A stretch of DNA of 64,000 nucleotides from Anas platyrhynchos (lineage: Eukaryota; Chordata; Aves; Anseriformes; Anatidae): NCBI RefSeq assembly GCF_047663525.1, contig NC_092613.1, positions 6,225,501 through 6,289,500 on the forward strand. The letters are read 5' to 3'. The notes below the pieces were generated by a model. The model saw nothing but the letters and a program-made list of their open reading frames with translations. It did not search any database and was not told the origin of the DNA. This document shows, one piece after another, positions 48,711 through 63,612 of this stretch; position 1 is the first letter of the stretch, and the number at the start of each line of letters is the position of its first letter. A program made the translations under genes and the position numbers.

Positions 48711-51700
48711 CAGCCTCCCTGAAAGTGGTTGAAGCTACTGAGCTAGTCTGTATGTATATAACTTCTGGTCAGTGATGAGCAGAGCTGAGTGTAAAGCAGA
48801 AACTATTTGTAAACACTTTTATGTAAAATTCACGTTTTATGATTTGAAAGGAGCTCCCTGGAACTGTTCATTTAAAATCCTTTTGGTGCTAACGAAAGTG
48901 GTCCTGTTTTCTGTTGTTCAGGAAGAAGCAGGAAGTCTTGCTTTTGAGCTTTAATGTGACCGGAAACAATTGACAAATGAGATGCATGGGTTTTTTTTTA
49001 ATGCCACATGATTGCATTCAAATGCAGTGTGATATTTCAGTGTCTGAAAGCAGTAAGCAAAGCAGCAATGATCAACAATAATGCTGATTCACAGTCCAAC
49101 AGATGTTTAAAGAACAGCATACGTGATCAAACAAAGGCGTTATTTCAAAGAGGATTTGTAAGGCAAAGGTCTTTCCTGAGTGTAAAGATATTCCAAGTTC
49201 TCACGGTGATGTTCCCCTTTGAAAAGAAGACCTAAACTTCTAAAATTTTTCAGAGGTACTTCGTCAGGTACTTTTCAGAGAAGATGGAGGGAGAGGAGAT
49301 GCAGGGGATAAACTAAAGTAACTTGAGCAGCTGTGAAGGACTTGAGTCTGGTTTTTGTCAGAGCAGTGGAGCAGTGTTGGCCTGTTGACACTGGAAAGCT
49401 CAGAAGCAGTCAGCGATTTAGCTCTTGACCAAACAAATTTAATTGCCATGAGGAAGAAGAAGCCCTGAAACTTTCTGCAGCCGCTGTGGCTCTGGGGTGC
49501 TTGTTAGAATGGTAGAATATCCCGAATTGGAAGGGACCCACAAGGATCATCGAGTCCAACTCCTAGCTCTGCACAGGACCGAAAATCGGACCCTGTGTCT
49601 GAGAGCAGTGTCCAAACAGTTGAACTCCAGAAGGCTCGGAGCCATGACTGTCACCCTAGGGAGCCTGTTCCAGTGCCCGGCTGCCCTCTTGCTGAAGAAC
49701 CTTTTCCAGCCTGACCCTCCCCTGGTGCAGCTCCGTGCCGTTCCCTCGGTTCAGTGGTCACCAGAGAGAAAAGATCTTGTTTGAGGAGGGAGTGGGGTGC
49801 TGAGGCTGGGCCTGTGAGGAGCAGCCTGTTGTGCCCAGAGTGAATTGGGCAGGAAATGCAGTGGGTGAGCATCTTGCTGCTGACAGATGCAGGTCTCCTG
49901 GAGGAGTGGCAGCAGGCAGAGGAGGTGCTGGCACACAGGTGAGTAACAGCGGAGGTGGTAACCCCGTCCTGAGCTCTGCTGTCCACCAGTGACTGAGCTT
50001 CAGTCCTGTTTGACATCAGATCTTGTCTCAAGCAGGGGTAACAAAGCACTTCTTGTCTGTTGGCCACGTATTCTGTTTGGTGAAGCTCCTGGAGAGCAGC
50101 GGGTGACTGGAAGGAGAGGGAGTTCTTCATTTAACATGCAAATAATCCACAGTCCCTGTAGCTGCCTGGCAGGAGTTTCTCACATGTGCTTCTGCCCCAA
50201 TGTAATCACCACCAAGGACATCGACCCGTCATGGAGCTGTGTTTGAGCTCTGTGATGTTGACTTCAAACAAATGCATTTGGGAAAACTCCTGCCTCAGTT
50301 TCCCTTTTCTCTGCTGCTGAGCAGGTATGTTGGATCTGACAGGTAAGTTCCAGTGCAAGAAAGGTGTGTTACAGCTGAGATAACAGTGGGTTCCTGTGAC
50401 AGTGGAGCTTGGTCCAACCTGTGATTGCCTTTGGCCTGCAAGAAATGAAAGGGTGGCTTTGAAGTGCTGGGGCTGCTGCTGTGGAGGGATTTTCCATTCA
50501 GGCATTTTGCAATGCATGTCTGTGTGAAGTGCCTGTGCAGAAGGAAGCTGATTTCGGACAGCGTGAGTATCAGAGTCGTCTTTGTGGAGGGGCTAGGAGG
50601 AGTTCCTCTGCTAGAAGAACTCGTCCAGCAGCGCGTGGTGCAGACCACAAATGGCTCTCAGCCCCATAGCTCTGCCAGAAGGGGCAGCTGGGGGTGCAGC
50701 AGCAGGAAACAGGAGGGCAGGGTGTTTCCTCTGGCCAGCGGGCTTGTGGTTTGAAATTTGGGTATTGAAATGTGGATGGAGAACCCTCACGGGAAGAGCT
50801 GCCCCGCGGTCTGTGAGGGGCAGGGGTGCTGCGAGGCTGTGCTCTGCCTGCCCATGGGCGAGGTGAGGGGCTCCTGGCCAGACCTCAGCCCTGAATTTGG
50901 GGCTTCCCACCCCTTGCCCCTCACACCCAGCCCTTGCAGGAACATCCTCCGTGCTCTCACATGAGTGGGGCGAGCTCCTTCCACTCCAGCTCACCCAAAG
51001 CCTCGTGCTCATCCCTCTGCCTCTCATCTGGGTCACCAGCTGCGGGTGATGCTGTGACAAAACTGATCCCTTCTGGGCTCGGGGTGAGGATAACATCCCC
51101 TGGCGGTCAGCACGGGCCCCTACTGTGATGGCCAGAGCCCTGATGCGTGGGGCCCTGTTTTACCTCCGCTTTGTTCCACTCGGGCTCCTGAATAATGAAG
51201 GGCCGTAAGCTGATCCGGCACGGCGCTCGGGTTTCCAAACGGAGGTCAGGGAGGCTCGGGGAGTCTCCACCATCCCCACGGCCTCACCCTGCCCCTCTCC
51301 TTGCTGGGGTTTTCCTTGCCACTGGTCCAGCTCCGTGCCCCCAGCTGCTGCACGTGCAGATCCTCGTAATTCAGCAGGTAAAAGGCTGGAGAGCCCAGCC
51401 CCATGCTGGTTGTGCCCGGACACCGCAACCTGCGCCGTGGCCCCCTTCTGCAGCACCTTTGGGATTCCCTGCCCAGTGCAAGGACAAGGATGGGGCCGGG
51501 CTGTGAGCGAGGGGACCTGCGCCTGGCACAGCCCCAGGGCTGGGTCCGAGGCCCCGCTTCCTCCCACTGGGGCAGGAAGCACCGAGCCCCAGTTCCTTCC
51601 TGCGCTGGGCACGGGGCCATGACAAGAACGGCTCCACTGCCTCCTGCAGCTTGTGGCTGGGCAGCAATTCGCTGCCGACCCCGCTGCAGCTCCCCTGGGC

Positions 51701-54555
51701 CTTCCAGCACGGGAACGGCCCCGTTCTGAGAAGCCAGGGCCGGCCTGAAGGTAGGAGAGGTCCTGGCCAGCGAGGGGGTGAGGGAAACGGGATTGTGGTT
51801 CGGATAAATGAAGTGGGAGAGGAGCAGGGCCACCAGCACGTCGCTGGGTCAGGGGGTTGGGACACAGCTCTGGGGGTGCTGCAGGTGGTCGGTGGTGAGC
51901 ACCGTGGGCACGAGGGCTGCCGGCGGTCCTGCATGGCTCGGGGGAAGTGGTGGGCCCCAAGTGGTGGATTCCCAAAGGAGTTTGGGGTTTGTGGGGGCCT
52001 GGTGAGAGCCCCGGGGGGGCTGCTCTCACCTGTGGCTGTGGGGTCGGTGATAGAGAGGGCGGCTGGATGGGACGCAGGCGGTGCCCCCGTGGGATGCCCG
52101 GTCCTGGGGGAGGCCGGGGCTGCCCTGACCCCCGCAGCAGGGCTGGGGGCCCTTCGCCCAGCCTGGCTGGTTCACCGAGCTCTCGGCACGGGGTTGAGGC
52201 CGCCCATGGACGCTCCTCCTCTGCTGGAGGCAGGTGAGGGCTGGGGTGGGGCTTTGCAGAGCGAGAAACCAGAGCCCGGCCAGAGGAGCTGCGGCCGGCG
52301 AGCCCGCACCCACAGCCCAGGTCCCCGCGTGCCCCGTAAGTCTGTGCCATCCCTGTGGGATCGTCCGGAGCGGTGCTGGGGGGTGAGCCATCATCCTCAG
52401 GGCCCGTGGGATGGGGCTGCACGGGAAAGGGGTGCCTGGGGAGAGGGCAGGGGGCTGGAGCTTCCCCGTGCTGTTGGCTGCAGGGACCAGGTCGGACCTG
52501 AGCGTCCCCTTACCGAGCTGCCCTCGGAGACCCCTCGTGCTGCGGGGAGGTAGGAGACCTGTATCAACCTAAAGCTTTGGCTCTTGGAGTTCAGGGGTAG
52601 AGAAATGCATCTCTTCCTCTCCTTCCTCCCCCTGGGCTGACCTTTGAGCAGGGAGACCCGTGGGGTAGCGGGTAGGGCCCTCGGCTGCTTCCCAGGACCA
52701 GCAGCGCCCCGAGCAGATGGCATTTGCCTTCACGGGGCTCGGTGCCACCCCAATTTGTCACATCCCCCACTCATGTGAGCAGTGTTTTTTGGCACTGGGT
52801 TAAACCATGCCCAGATCTGCCCCGGGGACCCCTCCAGGCAGCGATGAGAGGCGCTGAGCCCTGCCTCGTGCACCCAGCCCTCACCCCGTTGGGCAACGCA
52901 GCCCTTTGCCCTGCCTCAGTTTCCCCAGCGCCACGGGACAGTGCTGCCTGGCGCCGCCAAGTCCCAGCTGCTGCCACCCCCTGCGAGCAGCCCGACCTCT
53001 CCCAGTGCCACGGGCGGCAGCTGGGAGCATCCGGCCTCTGCTTGCAGCCTTTGTGGAGCGAGGCTGCGCATTTCCTCCTCCTTGTTCCCCTCGGAGTCAA
53101 GGCCACTGCTGTCACCAAGCTGTCACGGAGCTGTCTCAGAGTCTGCTGGGCCACGAGTCTCCTGACAAAGCAGAGGAACCGCGACGTGCCCGTGGCACCA
53201 CGGCGTTGTCCCCACTTGCGCTGATCTCAGCAGGCTGCTGGGGGAGAAATGGAGAAGTGAGACCAGGGAGTTAATCATCATTCACTCGTTACCTTCCGTC
53301 CTCTGCTAAGCCTGCGGAGTGGGGCGATGCTGGAGGCTCCAGGAGTGTGCGACCGGGGGGAGACCAACCTCAGGGACCCATCCCCTATGGGATCCCCTTT
53401 CCCTGCTCCTCCCCAAGCCAAGCCGTGCTCGGGAGGCTCTGGGGCTGCTCGGCAGCGCCGTGTTTTCCACCCAGGACCCTTTGGCCTCACGGAGCATCAC
53501 CAGGAGCAGCCCCGTGCAGGGTCGGGTGCTGAGCCCTGGTGTTCCCAGCCCGTCCCCTGGCTTCGGTGCTGTCCCACAGGGCAAAGAAGCCTGGGGGCAT
53601 GGGGAAGAGCTGGCTGGGGGCAGGGAGCACCCCAAATCCCGCTGTGCTGTGCCCCCTGGGCCTTGGAAGAGGTTTCAAACAGCTCTGAGAGCTTTGAAGG
53701 AGAGGCAATAATCAGAGCACAGCCATCACGGCGTCTCCTTTGGACTCTTCCCTGGGTTCAAGCCAGGTGAAGCGGCTCCTCTGCTCCCCTTGGCCGGGCT
53801 GGGGCTCGTTAAGGCTGCAATCAGCCGGCCCTACAGGGATGAGAAGATGCGGCTGACCCCGATAACGTGATGCCTCGGCTGATCCCAGCTGCCTCAGCTC
53901 AAAGGCTGAGGAGCCTGGGGCGAGAGCACCCTTCGGAGGCTCTGCTTCCGCTGCCGTCTGGAGAGCGTGGGTGTGCTGGGAGCATCCCACATCCATGCTT
54001 TGAGCAAGGCTTCGCCTTCCCCTGGGAGCTGCTGACTTTTTACAGAAGTCCTGGGTGAAGCCTGGCAGCTCCCGGCTTTTTTCCTGTGCTGCCTGGGAGG
54101 GCTTTTCCTCGGCGGGTCCGTGTTGAAAGGCGCTTTCACCAGACAAGCAGGCGGTTTGGATGCGCGCGCTGGGCACTCGCTCTCCGCTTTCCCCTGTTCC
54201 AGGGCAGCCCCAGCATTTAGAATGGAAAAACCCCAGATAAACACAGGAGCCTTTTAGCCTCCTGCCACGCCTCTGCTGCGAGGGAGAATATCTTAAGGGC
54301 AATGTGAGCTCCTTGAAGGTGACTTTTCCCCCACCACCACCCCAGGGACAGCTTTCGTGTCGTTCCAAGCAAGGGACGTGGCTGGGCAGGGGTAGGGGTG
54401 GCTGCTGGCAGCTGCCTGGGATCAGAGGTGATGGCACAGGTCCTGCCTGCTCGGTGCAGGACGGAGGCAGGAGCAGGGGCTGGGGGCACTGCCTTGTCCC
54501 TGTGGTGCCTGTCCTGGGGTCGTGCTGTGCTCTCATCTGCCTTTTCCTCCCCCAG
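48711..54555. other. Intergenic region between TMEM183A and the MGAT4-family gene
   Basis: About 5.8 kb. The first 2 kb is AT-richer, may include extended TMEM183A 3'UTR, and carries a CR1 copy at 49506-49790. From about 50.7 to 53.8 kb it is GC-rich and permits long ORFs on both strands (up to 420 codons), none with a recognisable domain. Upstream non-coding exons of the MGAT4-family gene could lie here, but I cannot place them. Confidence 0.6.
49506..49790 (-). repeat. CR1 LINE 3' end, antisense
   Basis: Reading rightwards the sequence is the reverse complement of a CR1 3' end: TAGAATATCCCGAATTGGAA, GGGACCCACAAGGATCATCG, GAGTCCAACTCC, GGGAGCCTGTTCCAGTGCCC, then GAAGAACCTTTTCC and GGTCACCAGAGAGAA. 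About 285 bases, truncated at its 5' end as is usual for CR1. Confidence 0.9.
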
Positions 54556-54579
54556 GCCTCAGCGGGCTGGCCCGGTGCT

Positions 54580-57105
54580 ATGAGATGCTCCCTGAAGCGC
54601 TGCCTCACGGCTGCGCTCACAGCCTTCGTCCTCCTCCTCCTCTTCCTCCTCCTGCACAGGGGCAGCTGGCAGGAGCAGGAGCCCCTCGAGGTGAGTCCTG
54701 CACCGGTGTCATCCCACTGGAGGGGGGAACTGGGATGTCCTCCACTGCACATCCCCTGCCCCGTATGGATCCTCACGGCTGGTTCTGCTCCCTCCCTTGT
54801 CCCGTGGCATCCCCAGCTCTGCCTTCTCCCCTCCCTGGCGTTGCTCTGTACGCTTGGGGCTGCCCCGGAGCAGGATTTGGGAGGGCTGGATCTGGGGGCT
54901 CTCCCTTGCCCTTTGCTCCCCCCACCTCGCGTGCGTGAGGCTGTCAGCACCCCAGGCTCTGAGCTGACCTCCTGCGGCTCCCATCCAGGTGGAGTTTAAG
55001 GACCTACCCCTAGACACCGCCCTGCAGATGCTGAAGCCAGAAGGGGCCCTGAACATCCTCCAGGACCCGGACAACCTCTCTGCGCCCCACAACGTCTCCT
55101 ACCACCTCCTCGCTGGCTCCCTGCCGCCCCGCAAGAGTGAGTGGCTCTGGGACCCTGGGTTGGGCAGGGCTCTGGGGTTGTGCTCCCTCAGCAGGAGGTG
55201 GAGCTGGGTGACTGGGGCAACCCCAGGGTGGGAGATGCACATCGAGCTCTTGGACAGGTACGCAAAAAGCAATTCACGTGCCCTGGGGAGGAGCTCAGGG
55301 CAGCCCCGGGCACATTTGTGCCAAAACCAGTGACCCAGCATGGAGTCACAGAACGGTTTGGGTTGGAAGGGACCTTAAAGATCGTCTAATCCCAACCCCT
55401 GCCATGGGTGGGGACACCTCCCACTGGATCAGGTCACGCAAAGCCCCATCCAACCTGGCCTTGAGCACCTCCAAGCACGAGGCATCCACGGCTTCTCTGG
55501 GCAGACACGCGCTGTGCTGTACAGACCAGGAATGAGAGAAGTTGCAGCAAGAGTGAAATCTGAACAAAAACCACAAGTTGTCCACAGGGAAGGCGCAGAA
55601 TTGCCTCATCCCCCTGTGTTTCATCGTCATGAGGTTCAGAATGGGGTAGAGACATTGCTCCGAGGACACGTAGCTGTACCATGACACCATCCCAGACCCG
55701 CAGACTGTATCTGCACTTTCTTCCCCACATTTCATGTTTTTAAGGTGTCTTTTTTCCTGGATATTTCCTCTTTGGAAGAGCCCCTGACTTCTCATCCTGG
55801 CCTCTCTCTGCCCTTTGGTACAGTTTTTGGTACCTCCTGAGATGCTGGTGGCTTCAGGAAGGACCCCTGAGCTGGCTTGCAGGGAAAAAATCTCCCTGTG
55901 GTGCATCCTGGGTCTCCCCCTCAGACTGCTGATGCTTTTTTTTTTTTTTTTGCCTTGCAGAGTTCTTGGCGGTGGGGCTGGCGTCAGTGCGGCGGCCACG
56001 CGGCTACTACCTCCCGGCCACACTCACGTCCCTCTTCAAGCAGTCGACAAAGGAGGAGCTGCAGGAGATGGTGGTGGTGGTGCACCTTGCTGACACGGAC
56101 CCTGGCTGGAACGCCCGGGTGGCCGCCGACATCACCCGCAAGTTTGCTCACCGCATCCTCCTGGGCCAGCTCCTGCTGATCCACGCTCCCCAGGAGTTTT
56201 ACCCGACCCTGGAGGGCCTCAAGAGAAACTACAATGACCCAGAGGAGCGGGTGAAGTTCAGGTCCAAACAGAACGTGGATTACGCCTTCCTCCTGGCCTT
56301 CGCCGCCAACCTTTCCTCCTACTACTTGATGATCGAGGACGACGTGTGGTCTGCCAAGTCCTTCTTCACGGCCATCCAAAAGGCAGTGGCCTCGCAGGAA
56401 GGCACGACCTGGGCCACCCTCGAGTTCTCCAAGCTGGGCTACATCGGTAAGCTCTACCGCTCCAGTGACCTTCCTCGCCTGGCTCGCTTCCTCCTCCTCT
56501 TCTACCAGGAGATGCCCTGTGACTGGCTGCTGGTCTACTTTCGCCTCCTGCTCACCCAGAAGGACGTCATCCGCTTCAAGCCCTCCCTCTTCCAGCACAT
56601 GGGCCTCTACTCCTCCTTCCAGGGCACCGTCAACCGGCTGGAGGACGACGAGTTCGAGGCCGACGCCATGGACCTCCCGGACAACCCTCCCGCAGCCTTG
56701 TTCACCAGCATGACCGTCTTTGAGAACTATGAGCCCCTCAAGGCTTACAGCGCCTCAGGGGGGTACTTTTGGGGGAAAAACCCAGAAGATGGCAGCACCT
56801 TCTGCATCGTCTTCCAACAGCCAGCCCGCATCACCCGTGTGCGGGTGCGGACGGGCTCTGATGAGCGCCAGGGGGATTTCTTGCGCGCGGGGGTGCTGGA
56901 GCTGGGCCGGAGGCGACGGGCTGATGGCCGGGACTGCTCTGCCTACATCACCGTGGGCACCTTCGAGAAGGGGCTCTTTGAGCGCAGGGGGCTGGAGAAG
57001 GGAGCTCCCGGCCCCGTGGAGTGCGTGCGGATCCGGGTGACCAAGGGCCAGAGCGAGTGGCTCATCATCCAGAGCATCGACATCTGGACGGCGGCAGACA
57101 GCTGA
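54580..57105 (+). CDS. MGAT4E: MGAT4C-type beta-1,4-N-acetylglucosaminyltransferase (probable MGAT4E), complete
   Basis: Three coding exons (54580-54690, 54989-55136, 55961-57105) give 467 residues. The layout is a type II Golgi enzyme: short basic N-terminus, signal anchor at about 9-27 ([17 protein letters not shown]), a stem, then the GT54 catalytic domain. Family motifs visible are [20 protein letters not shown], an EDDVW acidic triad (residues 212-214, the likely metal/UDP-GlcNAc site), [13 protein letters not shown] and [11 protein letters not shown]. The C-terminal part from about 335 ([12 protein letters not shown]... to [12 protein letters not shown]) is the lectin-like module of this family. 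These match MGAT4C far better than MGAT4A/B. The compact exon layout with one 1.1-kb exon, and the location near TMEM183A, favour the MGAT4E paralogue, described (from memory) in the syntenic mouse region and as a human pseudogene. It could instead be annotated as MGAT4C-like. No break or missing motif was seen. Confidence 0.85.
55338..55506 (-). repeat. CR1 LINE 3' end, antisense, in intron 2 of the MGAT4-family gene
   Basis: GAGTCACAGAACGGTTTGGG, TTGGAAGGGACCTTAAAGAT, then GGACACCTCCCACTGGATCA, GGTCACGCAAAGCCCCATCC and AACCTGGCCTTGAGCACCTC form a typical reversed CR1 3' end of about 170 bases. The flanking introns are otherwise unremarkable. Confidence 0.92.
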
Positions 57106-57184
57106 CCGCGGGGCGCTGGAGCGGTTGGGTTTTTGCACTAACAAGGAGCTTTTATTTTTTTCTCAGCCCCTTTTCGGATGGGGA

Positions 57185-57190
57185 ATTAAA
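57185..57190 (+). terminator. Candidate poly(A) signal (ATTAAA) of the MGAT4-family gene
   Basis: ATTAAA lies 80 bases downstream of the TGA stop. It is the nearest hexamer; no AATAAA was seen close by. Confidence 0.5.
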
Positions 57191-59373
57191 TTATTCAGTC
57201 CCACCGGTCCTGCCTGCTGTCTCCAGAGGGATGGCGGGGCAGCGAGGACGTGGATGGGGTCAGCCCAGGGGATGCTGCAGCAGGCGGTGCCCAGCCCCAG
57301 GTGGTTGGGTTCTGCTGTGGGGCTGCAGCCCCGATTTGTAGGGGGCAGTGATCTTGCGTGGTCTGTGTGCCCAGACAGAGCTACCAGCTTCCCTGCTTAG
57401 AGCAGGGCCCTGCTTCCTTCACCTCCTGGTGTCCTTCGTGGCACCTCCTTTTCCCTGCAACCCCCCCCGCCCCAAACTTCCCCCCTGGGATCCCAGAGCC
57501 CTCTAATGCTGTCCTCTAATTAGCCAGGCAGCAGCATTTTTTGCAACCTCTCTGTATCACACCGTCCCCACCTTAGCTGTCGAACCCATCGCTTCCCAAT
57601 TTCTAACCTGTTTTCCTTATCCCATTTCCAAGCTGTTCCAAGGCCAGAGGCCAAGGGAAGGAGTTGGGGTGCTGCTGCTCCCCGAACCCCAGGAGCAGGG
57701 AGCCAGGAGCCTGGGTGCTGGCAGCAGGACCCCTGCCCCATGGGGGCTGCTGATCTCTGCTGTTTCGGAGGGGCACCGGCCACCAGATGGACCCATCGGC
57801 CCGGCGCAGTCCTTCCACGCCACCCAGGGCAGCTCCCACCTCAAAACCTGTGCTCGGGCCCTTCAGGCAGCTCTGCCCTCTCCCCGCAGCACAGAAAATG
57901 TGACCTCAGTCTAATTCAAAGCCCTGGGTAGGTTTTTAGGCAAGCATGGTGCTAAAGGGTAGCTGGGGTAAATGTAGGCTGCCAGAGCAAAGCCCCCACA
58001 GAGCTTCTGTTTGGATTTTTTCTGGCTGTATCAAAAGCTGCTGGCCGTAGTGTGCAGGGCAGTGTGACCAGCATCTCTCCCAGGCAGGCTTTTAGCAGCA
58101 ATTGCTCAGTTTTCAATGAACACGGAGGAATTGTAATCTGCTCGAGAGCCTGGCAGCAAGCACAGCCCAGCACAAAGCAGATCCGGGAGCAGCTTGAGCC
58201 CAGCCCTCCCCCACCACGAAGCCCCCAAGTGCTGTAACCGCAGCCTCACGGTCCTGCAGCAGCTTCTCCCTGAAAAAAGCCAGCACGGGACTAGGTCTTT
58301 TTCTGCATTTAATGTAGAGATGCTACATGATAAACTTCAGCACCTTCCTGACGTTACACATGTTCTCACTGGGATACATGCTGCAGAATCACCTCGTTTT
58401 CCTCCACCAGCAGCAGTAGTTCAGAGGTCTCTGAGAATTCTGAGGAGCGTAAGTGTGACCTGGCTGGGGACATGAGACCCAGGCAGGCAGAGCTCCAGCA
58501 AAGCCTTTGCCTCGGTTCTCTTGGACACAAATGCCCCCGATGCGCTGTGTGAGTACCAAGGATTACAAATGTGGGTACAATCAAAAATCTTTCTCCCCAG
58601 TGTACTTTTATCCACTGCTAAGGGAGGAAAGCAAAGATAAATCTGCATTTTTACCTGGTGGTCCTTTACTTGTTAATGTACTAATCACTTTTTTCTGCAC
58701 AGAAACAAACTGCAATGTCGGTTATGCTGGTGTAAGCCTGGAGAAACTCCACTGACCGGAGTGGAAATCCACCCGGGTTACACCAGAGTAAGTGCAAGCA
58801 GCAGCTGAGGACTGGCAGGGACCCACTCCTCGTCCTCCCAGTGCAACGCTCGTGTCTCAGCACCACAACACCCAATTCTCAGCAGTGCCAACTAGAGAGG
58901 GAGGTGGCTTCTTTATCCTGGAGCAGCACCACGTAATTTCTTCCACATAAATGATCCCGTTAGCATCCCAGGAACACTAAGCCAGCTCCCAGCACTCCAC
59001 AAGACACCTGGTCTCTAATGCGGGGCGTGGGCTGATGGAGGCTGTGGCTGGAGCTGCAGCCCCTGCACAGACCAGTGCATGAACCGGAGCGGCAGCGCTG
59101 CGCACGGCCGTCCTCATGCAGCCACGGGCCAGCAGGCAGCGCAGGTCTCAGCTGAGCTAAGGTTAAGGAGCCTCTGAGGCTCCTTACGTAAAGGGCAAGG
59201 GGACAAAACCAGGGGCAAGCACTTTGGCCTGCTCGTCTCTAAAAAGAGGGTAAATCGGAGAGGGTGAGAGCTCTCAGTCCAGCACCAGGGCTGTCCTGAG
59301 GGATGGCTCGCTGTCTGTCTCGACCAGCTGAGCTACCCTGCCTCTCAGGAAGCGGTGCCACACGTCTGCTCCT
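57191..59373. other. Convergent 3' flank between the MGAT4-family gene and TMEM9
   Basis: About 2.2 kb between two genes transcribed towards each other. It includes the TMEM9 3'UTR (leftwards from 59373). No further coding exon was recognised. Confidence 0.65.
58308..58313 (-). terminator. Possible TMEM9 poly(A) signal (ATTAAA)
   Basis: TTTAAT on the plus strand reads ATTAAA on the minus strand, about 1.06 kb after the TMEM9 stop. No AATAAA was seen nearer; weak assignment. Confidence 0.3.
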
Positions 59374-61850
<2,477 letters not shown>

Positions 61851-63264
61851 TGTGCAAACCTGAGGAAATAAAAACTCACATCCAGGATAAGGGATCTTGG
61901 CATTCAGTGCAGCCAGAACACGTTTCTTTGAGCTTTCCCTTTTGACCCACTTATCTCTGTTTTAACCAAGAAGTAGGGGTTTATCTCTGTATCTAAAGAG
62001 CTTCCACCACCTATTGCCATGCACCCCAACTACCTTCTGCAACAAAATATTTGTGACTTGCTGACCATTTCACCCCCACAACTGCACACAACCTCCTGTA
62101 TCACCCGCAGACCAAGGGTAAGCTAAAGAACTACACTGGGGCCTCGCTGCTGAACTGCCCAATAAACGTAAATCATTCACCTTCCGATACCAGCGTTTTG
62201 CCCCTGCATGGGTCAACATATTTTCCTCTCTTGCAAGCCATGCCAGGAGTTCCTTTACCTCAGGGAAGTGAAGTCCTATTTTATTTTTGTTTGGAGTAAT
62301 TTCGAGTTGTTAAGTCACGCTACAAAGGCACAGATAACGTTTTTATAGAGGTGTGCGTTTGCACAAATCCAAAGGAGTATGAGTTCATTGCTGCAAAAAG
62401 CAAAGTTAGCCTCTGAGGTATGCCAAGGCTGGCGTTCACCTTTGCAACAACCGCGTGCCTGGAGCCGAGAGGCACTGCAGGGCTCGTGGTACCGCCTCGG
62501 GGAGGGCTCTGAAAAGCCACTTCAGTTTTCATCAAGGAAGATAATTTACAGCTCATCAGCTCCATGCAGCTCATGTTAATCCCCCAGCCAGCTCCAGGAA
62601 CTTGTATTTTGTGAGCTCACACAATCCATTGTTAGTATTTTCACCTATGTAGTGTTGCATCACCATTTGCTTTTTCTTGTTTCAATACGCTATAAATTCA
62701 GGTACCTAGTTCCCATTAGATTTTATGGATTATGAACACCAAGTTCCTCTCCTCTCGCCTTTATCTAAACAGAACACCAGCCACTCACTATCTAACAAGC
62801 TGATCTGCCAAAATCCATCAAAACACATTCCGATCTTGTGAGTTTATCACAGGCCTTGTTAACGCTTTGCAATGCACTTTGCAGGAACCTCCTCAAACCA
62901 CGGCTCTTTCGGGACATCCTGATTTTAAGCTCTTCATCAGAAACACGGGCTGAGGTCCGACAGCCTTGGGTTGCAGTCTGCATTCCCCATTGTACTCCAG
63001 TGCTTTTGAACTGCTACCCATTTGGATTTGTAACGCAACAATGGCTTAAGCTCTTTTAAGTTCAGATCATCGGAACAACCCCAAACCGTTATTTTTAATA
63101 CAAGCAGGGGAAAACATGTGATATGTTACACGATGTTTACCAGGAACAAAATAAAAGCTTGGAAGGACGCCTAGACACCAAGTCTAGAGCCATCATGAAC
63201 TGTAAAGCGCTGGGGACAATTCACACGTGGTTATTCCCCAGACTGATGGAACTCATCCAAAGGG

Positions 63265-63405
63265 GCACAGGCACAGCTTGCCCAGAGAGGTTCTGGATGC
63301 CCCATCCCTGGAGGTGTTCAAGACAACATTGGATGAGGCCCTGGGCAGCCTGATCTATGGGATTGGAACTGGGTGATCTGAGGTCCCTTCCAACCCAACC
63401 CAACC
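63265..63405 (+). repeat. CR1 LINE 3'-end fragment, sense
   Basis: CAGCTTGCCCAGAGAGGTTC, TGGATGCCCCATCCCTGGAG, GTGTTCAAGACAACATTGGA and GAGGTCCCTTCCAACCCAAC are the classic CR1 3' end in forward orientation, followed by a short (AACCC)n tail. Confidence 0.92.
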
Positions 63406-63542
63406 CATCCCATCCCTCTACAAAATGCTTTATTTTCCATAAAAAAAAGCGCCCGAGTCCCAACTAACACCCCGCAGCAACGCCAACAACGGCGGGGAAG
63501 AGGGATGGGGCTGAAGGCTCTGAGGGTGACCGAGCAGCAGCT

Positions 63543-63612
63543 CCCCACCACCACCACCACATCTCCTCACCACATCTCCTCACCACCCCCTCCACCACCT
63601 CCTCCCCTCACC
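63543..63612 (+). repeat. CAC/CCT-rich simple repeat
   Basis: CCACCACCACCACC is followed by two copies of ACATCTCCTCACC and further CCT/CCA triplets. Low-complexity sequence at the edge of the TMEM9 CpG island. Confidence 0.75.

Noticed and set aside
51160-52422. 420-codon ORF on the minus strand
   Set aside because: Pro/Gly/Ala/Arg-rich translation of GC-rich DNA, with an equally long ORF on the opposite strand (51651-52553). No domain, no family match, no splice logic.
51651-52553. 300-codon ORF on the plus strand
   Set aside because: Overlaps the minus ORF; low-complexity GC-driven translation without a recognisable domain.
53712-54950. 412-codon ORF on the minus strand upstream of the MGAT4-family gene
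   Set aside because: Runs antisense across a real first coding exon and its splice sites; no recognisable domain.
55984-56598. 204-codon minus-strand ORF
   Set aside because: Antisense shadow of the long MGAT4-family coding exon.
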